A stretch of DNA of 13,094 bases from JANNRW01 sp031401815 (GTDB lineage: Bacteria > Desulfobacterota > Desulfuromonadia > Geobacterales > DSM-12255), in NCBI GenBank assembly GCA_031401815.1, contig JANNRW010000309.1, positions 1-13,094 on the forward strand. The letters run 5' to 3'. Shown here piece by piece: positions 7,066-13,094 of the stretch. A program made the position numbers and the translations under genes. Numbering within the stretch: position 1 is the stretch's first letter; each line of letters opens with the position of its first letter. The notes under the pieces are model-generated. The model did not search any database, was not told the DNA's origin, and saw only the letters and a list, made by a program, of their open reading frames with translations.

Positions 7066-7796
7066 GATGGTATCCGACGCCAAGTTATCTTCTTAAACGA
7101 AGAGTTATTATTGATGCGCTTCGTCAGACACCGGCAAGGAGCTTTCTGGAAGTTGGTTGCGGTGCTGGCGACCTGCTCCATTCTCTTGCTCGGCTTGGCT
7201 ACAGAGGAATCGGAATTGATATCTCTCCGGATGCTGTTGAGGCAGCTCGAGAATTACATCTTGGCGAAAATGTTAAAGTCATGAGGATAGATGTTGCCGA
7301 GCTTCAGGAGAAGTTTGATGCGGTTATAGCTTCAGAGGTTATTGAGCATATTGAGGATGATGTTGCTTTTTTATCACTTCTAAAGGAGCGAATTACAGAT
7401 AATGGCTGGCTGCTGCTTACGGTTCCGGCGCATCAGAAAAAATGGGGGTCTAATGATGATTTCTGTGGTCATTTGCGACGTTACGGGCGTGATGAGTTGA
7501 CTGAGAAGCTTGTGTTGACCGGCTTCAGTAATATCCAGGTCTGGTCATATGGAGTACCCATTTATAATCTTATGAAACCTCTTTATGACAGGGCGATCAG
7601 TGCAAGAATTGAAAAGAGTTCGTTTCAGGGCGAACGTACCAGAAAGAGCGGTGGAATGTGGATGTTGACCCGCTTGTCAGGTCTGTTTTCTCTTCTTTTC
7701 AATGACATTACCATGTACCCTTTTTATCTGTTTCAACGTCTTTTTTTCACTTCAAATATTGGGAACGGTTTTTTTGCAATTGCCAAAAAAATATGA
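7062..7796 (+). CDS. Class I SAM-dependent methyltransferase
   Basis: The 244 residues carry a Rossmann-fold SAM methyltransferase domain of the Methyltransf_11/23 kind. Motif I is FLEVGCGAGD at 28-37, the acidic residue after strand 2 is D53 in GIGIDIS, and the post-motif segment ASEVIEHIEDD is at 90-100. The following GHLRRYGRDEL is common in methyltransferases of polysaccharide clusters. After residue 160 the chain has basic and hydrophobic stretches that may lie against the membrane. I chose ATG 7062 because it makes the ATGA overlap used at the two previous junctions and has an AGG seven bases upstream; an in-frame ATG at 7041 would add seven residues but has no ribosome binding site. 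The substrate is unknown; a lipid-linked sugar or quinone-like lipid is possible. Confidence 0.8.
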   Translation: MRWYPTPSYLLKRRVIIDALRQTPARSFLEVGCGAGDLLHSLARLGYRGIGIDISPDAVEAARELHLGENVKVMRIDVAELQEKFDAVIASEVIEHIEDDVAFLSLLKERITDNGWLLLTVPAHQKKWGSNDDFCGHLRRYGRDELTEKLVLTGFSNIQVWSYGVPIYNLMKPLYDRAISARIEKSSFQGERTRKSGGMWMLTRLSGLFSLLFNDITMYPFYLFQRLFFTSNIGNGFFAIAKKI

Positions 7797-7832
7797 ATAA
7801 TCGATGATTCTAATTCATCTTCATTTACATTC

Positions 7833-7837
7833 AGGAG
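7833..7837 (+). promoter_or_regulatory. Ribosome binding site of the DUF2723 gene
   Basis: AGGAG lies 10 bases before ATG 7848 and only 4 bases before an in-frame TTG at 7842. The ATG is preferred, but the site does not fully exclude the TTG, which would add two residues. Confidence 0.6.
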
Positions 7838-7847
7838 CCATTTGCAC

Positions 7848-9707
7848 ATGTCCTTCATGAAGCGTATAGAGCCTTTTGCTATGCTCTCCTTTCTTCTTCC
7901 TCTGATAATCTATCTGATGACCCTTGCTCCATCAGTCACTTTTTTTGACAGTGGTGAATTTATCACTGCCATCTCCAGCCTGGGATCTTCTCATTCACCC
8001 GGTTATCCACTCTTTATCAGCTATGCCAAGCCTTTCACCTGGATCCCTTTTGCCAGTGTTGCTTTCAGGGTTAATTTCGCAACTGCTGTTTCCGGATCCC
8101 TTGCATGTTACGGCGCATATCTCCTGACCACCACTATTCTTGTCAGGGAGGTGCCGACAAACTCTGCTTCTCTGAATAATCTGCTTATCAAGGGTGTTGG
8201 GCTTGCAGCTGCATTGACCTTTGCTTTTTCTCCCAGGCTCTGGCTACAGTCAAATCATGACAAGCCATACCCGTTAGTAGCTTTTATCGTGGCCATAATC
8301 CTTTATCTTATTTTTCGCTGGCGCGACTCATACAGAAACGAGGCAGAAAGGCCGTCATATATCTTTATGGCTTCTTTCCTGTGCGGTCTTGCCTCTGGGG
8401 CACATCAGACCATAATTTTGATGATTCCGGCATTTGCCTATCTCATCTTGTCTGTGAACTGGAAAATAATATTCAGAGTCAGGGATTTTATTATTGCCTT
8501 CATATTCGGATTGCTGGGCTTTGCGATCCATCTTCACCTACCGGTGCGCGCGACAAAATTCCCACTACTAAACTGGGGAAATCCAAGTACTATAGATCAG
8601 TTCCTTTGGCACTTTCTCCGGAAAGGTTACCCAAGTGAAAAGATTGAGCGGGGATGGGGTTTGTTGTGGGATCAGATGAACGCCTTCAGCATCCCTTACG
8701 AATTTACCCAAGCCGGTTTTGTTATAATGGCCATCGGGATGTTTATCTGTTTTCTTAAAAAACGTGATTATGTAGTTGCCTATCTTATTTCATTGATCTG
8801 TTTTCTCTTGGTGATCGTCGGTTATTTTAATGCGCCCTTTGAGCTTATTTTCCTTACAGAAGAGTTTTTCACTCCGCTTTATCTCTACTCATCCGTTTTT
8901 GTCGGCATGGGGCTCTTTTATATACTGAAAAAACTTGCAGCCCAACTGGCACCAGGCAGACTCGACACTATGCCAATTAAAGCGCTTATAGCTTTTTTCC
9001 TTCTTGCTCTCCCAACAACGGTCTGTTCTCTCAACTATATAAAAAACGATCAGCATAATAATTATGTTGCATATGATTACGCCTTAAATGTCCTTCGCTC
9101 GGCACCACAAGGGGCTGTGCTCTACACCTGGGGAGACAGCGGCGCTTTTCCGCTCTGGTACATTCAGGGGGTGGAGAAGATGAGAGAGGATCTGGATCTC
9201 CTGCACACACCGCATCTGGTTTTTGACTGGTATCTGGATGCTTTCCCGCATCTTTTCAAAAACAGCTATCTAAGGCGAATCCCCCTGGAATCACAGTCAC
9301 CTGAAAATGTCCTTTTACTCGCTCTTGCCGAGCAGTACCATTTAAGGCCGATATTGATAGACTATTCAACTAGGTTTTCAGTCCCGTTTGGTGGCTATAA
9401 ATTTATTCAGCGTGGAGTCACATATCAGATGCTGGCTGAAACATCGAAGATGAAGATAACTCCGGATCTTGATGTCTGGAATTTGTACGCTACCAGGGGA
9501 TTCATCGGTAATGAGATGTTCTTCAGGGATCTTGATACAGGCAAAGCTATCCTGATTTATGCCAATAGTTGTCTTGAGATTGGGGAAGCCCTCTTAAGGG
9601 AGGGTCAGCTTGGAGCAGGGCTTGAGAATTTACGAATGGCAGCCCGGATTGCCCCTGAGCTGTCCGGTGAAGTTTATCAGACTCTTTCGAGATATGGTGT
9701 AAGGTAA
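7848..9707 (+). CDS. DUF2723 family GT-C type membrane glycosyltransferase
   Basis: The 619 residues begin with a hydrophobic half of about ten helices (residues 10-395) and end in a soluble domain (about 396-619). The first extracytoplasmic loop has FFDSGEFITAISSLGSSHSP at 32-51 followed by GYPLF, the DUF2723 hallmark (D-x-GE...H-PGYPL), with D34 and E37 the likely catalytic or metal-binding acidic pair of the GT-C fold. Also typical are LNWGNPSTIDQF at 241-252 and AVLYTWGDSGAFPLWYIQGV at 423-442. Proteins of this family are related to protein O-mannosyltransferases and TMEM260 and use polyprenyl-phosphate sugars outside the membrane. The gene starts 51 bases after the methyltransferase, probably in the same operon, and has no clear terminator after it. 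Donor and acceptor are unknown. Confidence 0.85.
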   Translation: MSFMKRIEPFAMLSFLLPLIIYLMTLAPSVTFFDSGEFITAISSLGSSHSPGYPLFISYAKPFTWIPFASVAFRVNFATAVSGSLACYGAYLLTTTILVREVPTNSASLNNLLIKGVGLAAALTFAFSPRLWLQSNHDKPYPLVAFIVAIILYLIFRWRDSYRNEAERPSYIFMASFLCGLASGAHQTIILMIPAFAYLILSVNWKIIFRVRDFIIAFIFGLLGFAIHLHLPVRATKFPLLNWGNPSTIDQFLWHFLRKGYPSEKIERGWGLLWDQMNAFSIPYEFTQAGFVIMAIGMFICFLKKRDYVVAYLISLICFLLVIVGYFNAPFELIFLTEEFFTPLYLYSSVFVGMGLFYILKKLAAQLAPGRLDTMPIKALIAFFLLALPTTVCSLNYIKNDQHNNYVAYDYALNVLRSAPQGAVLYTWGDSGAFPLWYIQGVEKMREDLDLLHTPHLVFDWYLDAFPHLFKNSYLRRIPLESQSPENVLLLALAEQYHLRPILIDYSTRFSVPFGGYKFIQRGVTYQMLAETSKMKITPDLDVWNLYATRGFIGNEMFFRDLDTGKAILIYANSCLEIGEALLREGQLGAGLENLRMAARIAPELSGEVYQTLSRYGVR

Positions 9708-10086
9708 AGGCATCTTCCGGATAGGGTGCTGTTGCTCAGTAACGTTATTGATTGTCTTGTTTCTGAAAATAAAAAAGGAGAAACATTTAAGCTTGACAAG
9801 CATTAAATTTAAATATATAGACAGCCTTAACTTTTAATTCATGCAATGAACGGGCTGTTATGAAATCATGTTATACAACCTTTCAACTCTTTCCGCAGCA
9901 CCCCTCCAGTACAGGTAATCAGCCAGTTTTATTTCAATTTCACACCAAGTTACATCTGCCTCCAATCTTGCATTCACACCTTCTAGAATTCATTATTTCT
10001 CAACTCACTTCGTACATAAAAACGCTGTTTATCTGCTTCTTTCCCATGCAAATGAAGGAAACCAGATAAAGCCAGGAGGAGAACAG
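9708..10086 (+). other. Intergenic region with a promoter and long pyrimidine-rich leader
   Basis: This 379-base gap holds no convincing gene. An imperfect palindrome TCAGTAAC/GTTATTGA (9736-9751) lies some 40 bases before a strong promoter and could be an operator. After the promoter, the leader of about 260 bases is rich in C and T and poor in G, without obvious strong hairpins. A 69-codon reading at 9860 is rejected. No GC-rich hairpin with a T-run, which would end the upstream operon, was found. Confidence 0.6.
9793..9821 (+). promoter_or_regulatory. Sigma70-type promoter for the exported-protein operon
   Basis: A perfect TTGACA (9793-9798) is followed by a 17-base AT-rich spacer and TATAGA (9816-9821, 4/6). 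Transcription would start near 9828. It would serve the three genes from 10087 to 12959 with a leader of about 260 bases. The motif is seen directly; activity is inferred. Confidence 0.6.
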
Positions 10087-10584
10087 ATGTCCATTAACTC
10101 TTGCATGACCAGATGGATTATTTCCATCCCCGCGATTTTGATCATTTCATTACTTGCAACTGCCATGGCTTTTGCAGACGAGCCGCCGGTTGATGCAGCT
10201 TCTGCGGATAACCCTGCATCAGCTCCCCAGCAAGTATCAATCCCTCTTGACCCGGCCACAGAGCAGCACCGTGTTTACATGAATGAAATTCTCCAGCTGC
10301 TTAAAAAAGCCGAAATCGAGGCAAAAGTTTCGCAACAGGCAGTCAGTGCATCGTCATCTCGTGAAGCACGTCTGGCCGAGATAGAGGCCAAGTTTGACGC
10401 TCTCCTTGCAGGCCGGGAAAAAGCCCGGAAATACATTTCAGAAAAGCGAAAAAAACTGCTTGATGAAAATCAGACCGATCAGGTGGCAGCAGTTGATACG
10501 ATTGGCGCAAAATTGGAAGAGCGCTTTGACCGGATTGCCAAGGCAAAGGATGATTTGAGGAAGGGTAGTGGTGGGAAGAATTGA
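10087..10584 (+). CDS. Exported coiled-coil protein of unknown function
   Basis: I do not recognise this 165-residue protein. It has a Sec signal peptide with a hydrophobic core at about 10-28 and a likely signal peptidase I site after AFA (residue 30). A short Pro/Ala/Ser-rich linker (31-55) is followed by a charged region (57-158) of Lys, Glu, Ala and Arg with heptad-like spacing, predicted to form coiled coil (for example AEIEAKFDALLAGREKARKY). There are no cysteines in the mature part and no membrane segment. An excellent AGGAGGAG lies five bases before the ATG. It is first of three exported genes behind the promoter near 9793. A periplasmic helical protein, perhaps a scaffold or chaperone, is plausible, but function is not shown by the sequence. 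Confidence 0.75.
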   Translation: MSINSCMTRWIISIPAILIISLLATAMAFADEPPVDAASADNPASAPQQVSIPLDPATEQHRVYMNEILQLLKKAEIEAKVSQQAVSASSSREARLAEIEAKFDALLAGREKARKYISEKRKKLLDENQTDQVAAVDTIGAKLEERFDRIAKAKDDLRKGSGGKN

Positions 10585-10696
10585 TAGTTGTTGATTTACT
10601 GACTGCTGATAAGGGCTGCAAGAAGAATATGTCTTGAGAAATATTACCACCTCGAATAAAGCGGAGATTTTCATACGTCACAAAGGAGTTTTTATC

Positions 10697-11347
10697 ATGG
10701 TGATCAAAAATGCACACAACTTGCCGTTAATACTTGTAATTCTAGCTTGCCCCCTGCTTGCCGTTGCAGATACTGGCATTGGGAGCAAAGCACGACTGGG
10801 CGCAGAGAAGCTGCAAACGATTCAGAGCATCAGTCAAAACATACTGACTGCCAAGAGGAAAGATACTCCCAATCCGGAGCTGGAGCAACTGCGCCTCAGG
10901 ATTGAGGAGCTTCGACAGGTAGTTGAAAAGTTCCATTCGGGTGTTATTGATTCGGAAGTTACTTTAGCTGAGCCCAATAACATCACCATGTTTGACGGTA
11001 ACAAAGATGGCAAACTGGTTGTCAGGCAAGAGAAGCGAGATATTGTCAAAAAAGAAAAACAGAGCAATGAGGTGGAAGCCGCTTTGGGTAAAATGCGTAC
11101 GCAACGAGCAAAATTCGAAGCTGCGGCAACATCACGACCAGAGCATAAACAAGGACATGAACGAAAACTGGCAAACAAGCTGAAAGAGTTGGAAAACGAA
11201 CTGGAGAGCGCTTTACAGGCGCCCCAGGCGGAACAGACAGAGAAACTGACTGCATTGAGCAAACGACTTAAGATCAATTCGGGCAGAGAAGAGCGGAAAC
11301 CTGATGACACACCAACCCTTACCACCATTGTGCGGCACAGGCAATGA
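10697..11347 (+). CDS. Exported, highly charged helical protein with an EF-hand-like loop
   Basis: I do not recognise this 216-residue protein. A signal peptide (hydrophobic core 9-23) is likely cleaved after AVA at residue 24. The mature protein has a predicted helix at 61-80 (LEQLRLRIEELRQVVEKF) and a long Lys/Glu-rich helical part at 112-195. Between them lies DGNKDGKLVVRQE at 100-112, which fits the D-x-N-x-D-G-x-L pattern of an EF-hand or dockerin-type calcium loop, though position 12 is Gln and Glu comes one residue later. I chose ATG 10697 because AAAGGAG stands eight bases upstream and the signal peptide then begins at the N-terminus; an in-frame ATG at 10634 would add 21 polar residues. 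It lies between two other exported genes, 112 bases after the first and 37 before the third. Confidence 0.75.
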   Translation: MVIKNAHNLPLILVILACPLLAVADTGIGSKARLGAEKLQTIQSISQNILTAKRKDTPNPELEQLRLRIEELRQVVEKFHSGVIDSEVTLAEPNNITMFDGNKDGKLVVRQEKRDIVKKEKQSNEVEAALGKMRTQRAKFEAAATSRPEHKQGHERKLANKLKELENELESALQAPQAEQTEKLTALSKRLKINSGREERKPDDTPTLTTIVRHRQ

Positions 11348-11384
11348 ACAAAACTGCAATTATTTACTAGCTCTGGAGGAATAG

Positions 11385-12959
11385 ATGAAAAGCTTTAGGA
11401 TTGCCGTGCTGGCCACGCTTCTGATACTGACCGGAACTGTCTTTGCTTATGGAGACATCGGAGAAACCCACGAGATCAAATTCAACGCTTATTCAAGTGG
11501 CGCATATAAGATAAGAAGCAAGGCTACAGAACTCGGGTCGCCGGTAAAGATCTACGAATACGTACTGAATAACACCGAATACGCCCTTTACCACGGTTCA
11601 AGAAGTGGCTCAATCAACAGCTTCCTGGGGGCACGAGGCAATGACGTAGATCTTGCCTCCACCCTCATAGCCATGCTCCGCTCCCAGGGGATCCATGCAC
11701 GTTATGTCGTCGGCAATATCCGGGTCTCTTCGGACAAGGTCATGAACTGGCTGGGGGTAACAAACGCAGATCTTGCTGCAAGCATCATGAACGATCAGGG
11801 CATCCAGGGGCCGGATCGAACAGAAGGGGCTGTCGAGGTTCATGGCGCGCAATTAAGCACTGATAAGGCCAGCATAACTTTCGAACATACCTGGGTTGAA
11901 GCACTGATTTCCTACAGCAATTATCGTGGTGTGGGTAGCGATTCAACAACAAATTGCACAGGGGAAAGTAATACCTGCCGATGGGTCTCCCTTGATCCCT
12001 CCTTCAAGCTGAAACAGTATAAAAGTGATACCATTGACATATTGAGCGTCAGAGATGGTAAGCCAGCTTTTGAAGGATTTGACTATAACCGTTACTATAA
12101 CGCCATCAAGGAAAACGACCCCATATACCGGGACAAGAACCCCCTGAATATTTATGAAGGACTGATTCTTGATTATCTTCGGATTAATGATCCTGGGAAG
12201 ACCCTTGAAGACGTTGCAGACGCCGGAATCATCATCAAGCAGGATAATAAGATTCTCCCGGCATCCCTCCCGTATGAAGTCATCGGAATACCCCGCCGTT
12301 ACGACTCGGTTTACGATCATGATTTGAAGGTAGGGACAACCGAGAGGGCGAAGTGGAATAAAAAACTAAGATGGTCTGTTTTTATTTCTGACGGTGATCA
12401 CTCTTTCACGAGCCAAAATGGCATCGGAGTTTCACTCGTTGATGCAAGTACAAAACGCTTGACACTAACTCTTGATGTCAGAAGCGGTACAGGGCTTTTC
12501 GATACTATGGCGATACGTCTTGGTGGAGTTGTAATAGATAGTCCGCTAAGAGGGACAGTAGTCTCCGGATTTCAAATCAAGCTAGGCATGCCGTTTACAT
12601 TAAACTTAACGATGGACGGTGCTCCGTCAACCAGAACCGACGTCCCTGACAAATTCGTTTCAGCGTCTTATCCGGATTGTGTTGTGGGCGGCTACTATCT
12701 GATTGCCACAGGCGGCGAGACATCCAACTGGTCGCAGGTACATCTGGCAGCCGATGAACTGCTCCAGGCCAACCAGCGATACAAAATTGTAAATGATGCT
12801 TCTGGTGATCCGCATCTGGATACGAACGGAAATAGCACAAAAGACGATGGAGAACTGCGGCTGCTCGACCATAAACAGGCTATGGATGATCTTACTGGTG
12901 GGTTGCTTCATGTGGCTGCAATGCTGTATTACGCCAAGTACCGGGAAAGCGTTGAGTGA
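11385..12959 (+). CDS. Exported transglutaminase-like protein lacking the catalytic Cys, probably truncated by an insertion sequence
   Basis: The 524 residues start with a signal peptide probably cleaved after VFA (residue 21). A transglutaminase-like fold spans about 48-210. GNDVDLASTLIAMLRSQGIH at 85-104 aligns with the active-site helix, but aspartate D87 stands where the nucleophilic Cys would be. The His (H168 in EHTWVEA) and Asp (D204 in WVSLDPSFK) are kept. From memory, the same pattern with 'NWLGV' after the helix occurs in transglutaminase-like regions at the N-terminus of large RHS/YD-repeat proteins of deltaproteobacteria. After residue 300 come beta-rich segments and a C-terminal loop LDTNGNSTKDDGE at 478-490 resembling a calcium-binding D-x-NGN-type loop. 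GGAGG stands five bases before the ATG. The chain stops abruptly at YRESVE, where related proteins seem to continue, exactly at the apparent end of an insertion sequence. A protease or cross-linking activity is unlikely without Cys. Confidence 0.78.
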   Translation: MKSFRIAVLATLLILTGTVFAYGDIGETHEIKFNAYSSGAYKIRSKATELGSPVKIYEYVLNNTEYALYHGSRSGSINSFLGARGNDVDLASTLIAMLRSQGIHARYVVGNIRVSSDKVMNWLGVTNADLAASIMNDQGIQGPDRTEGAVEVHGAQLSTDKASITFEHTWVEALISYSNYRGVGSDSTTNCTGESNTCRWVSLDPSFKLKQYKSDTIDILSVRDGKPAFEGFDYNRYYNAIKENDPIYRDKNPLNIYEGLILDYLRINDPGKTLEDVADAGIIIKQDNKILPASLPYEVIGIPRRYDSVYDHDLKVGTTERAKWNKKLRWSVFISDGDHSFTSQNGIGVSLVDASTKRLTLTLDVRSGTGLFDTMAIRLGGVVIDSPLRGTVVSGFQIKLGMPFTLNLTMDGAPSTRTDVPDKFVSASYPDCVVGGYYLIATGGETSNWSQVHLAADELLQANQRYKIVNDASGDPHLDTNGNSTKDDGELRLLDHKQAMDDLTGGLLHVAAMLYYAKYRESVE

Positions 12960-13094
12960 GGTGGCCGGGCTTAGTGAGACAGCCTGAAGGGTGAAATAAG
13001 CAATGCCCCTTGGTTGTTGTGGTTTTCTGGTTTCAGGCTACCAGTTTCAGTTTTTCAAGTCCTTGGAAATAAGCCTCATCCGGTGTCAGTTTGT
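12957..13094 (-). mobile_element. Terminal part of an IS3-family-like insertion sequence (continues past window)
   Basis: The sequence from TGAGGTGGCC at 12957 to the edge looks like one end of an IS3-type element. IS3 ends also begin with TGA and carry a GTGG/GTGAGACA-like segment, here TTAGTGAGACAGCC around 12971. The minus strand carries what looks like the C-terminus of an integrase-core transposase stopping at 13033, leaving a normal untranslated margin of about 76 bases to the element's end. The exact boundary is inferred from where the transglutaminase-like reading breaks off. The other end and any target duplication are outside the window. Confidence 0.55.
13033..13094 (-). CDS. Transposase (IS3-like integrase core), C-terminal fragment
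   Basis: Reading the minus strand from the edge gives KLTPDEAYFQGLEKLKLVA then TGA (13033-13035). TPDEAYF resembles the T-P-x-E-x-YF segment that follows the integrase catalytic core in IS3-family OrfB transposases. Only about 20 residues are visible, so the DDE residues cannot be checked. The call rests on this short motif plus the IS-like end beyond it. Confidence 0.5.
   Translation of the reverse strand, partial: KLTPDEAYFQGLEKLKLVA

Noticed and set aside
9860..10069. Possible 69-residue gene
   Set aside because: No ribosome binding site, low-G pyrimidine-rich sequence, no recognisable domain; composition fits a leader rather than a gene.
10739..10756. Lipobox at LAC in the 216-residue protein, making it a lipoprotein
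   Set aside because: The Cys at residue 18 is preceded by an atypical Leu at -2 and followed by Pro, which is poorly tolerated; a signal peptidase I site AVA at residue 24 fits better.
10834..11328. 164-residue reading on the minus strand
   Set aside because: Ser/Leu-rich shadow of the Lys/Glu-rich exported protein on the plus strand, which has a signal peptide and ribosome binding site.
12793..12987. Overlapping plus-strand reading as a frameshifted continuation of the transglutaminase-like protein
   Set aside because: It runs largely inside the gene in another frame and into the IS end; its residues do not continue the beta-rich domain.
1..13094. CRISPR arrays, tRNA or rRNA genes, phage genes
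   Set aside because: No regularly spaced repeats, tRNA T-loop with cloverleaf pairing, rRNA segments or phage structural genes were seen on either strand.

Overview
The window looks like chromosomal DNA from a Gram-negative bacterium of the Geobacter/Desulfuromonadales type. This rests on the conserved pgpH-ybeY-corC-lnt cluster, tatC next to ribF, an RHS-family type of transglutaminase-like protein, and moderate base composition. No ribosomal or marker gene is present, so the assignment is inference.

Layout. (1) Positions 1-3905, minus strand: an operon of envelope and RNA housekeeping genes, read as pgpH (7TM-HD phosphodiesterase), ybeY (rRNA maturation endoribonuclease), corC (CBS-pair/CorC_HlyC protein) and the start of lnt (apolipoprotein N-acyltransferase, cut by the window edge). 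A strong sigma70-type promoter lies in front of pgpH. ybeY begins 107 bases inside the end of pgpH, and corC and lnt share one base. (2) Positions 3906-4229: a divergent intergenic region dense in inverted repeats, ending in a terminator-like stem and T-run just before tatC. It is a candidate structured leader or small RNA that I cannot assign to a known family. (3) Positions 4230-9707, plus strand: tatC, ribF, a flippase-like membrane protein (UPF0104 / LPG synthase TM family), a class I SAM methyltransferase and a GT-C type DUF2723 glycosyltransferase. The first four are joined by three successive 4-base ATGA overlaps, so translation is probably coupled. The last three resemble a module for modifying lipid-linked or surface glycans. 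(4) Positions 9708-10086: an intergenic region with a TTGACA-17-TATAGA promoter and a long pyrimidine-rich leader. (5) Positions 10087-12959, plus strand: three exported proteins, each with a signal peptide and a good ribosome binding site. Two are unrecognised, highly charged coiled-coil proteins, one with an EF-hand-like loop. The third is a transglutaminase-like protein whose catalytic cysteine position holds aspartate. (6) Positions 12957-13094: the end of what looks like an IS3-family insertion sequence with its transposase on the minus strand. Its terminal TGA appears to supply the stop codon of the transglutaminase-like gene, which is therefore probably a truncated version of a longer protein.

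The least explained parts are the three-gene exported operon ending at the insertion sequence and the structured region upstream of tatC. The remaining genes belong to well-known families.
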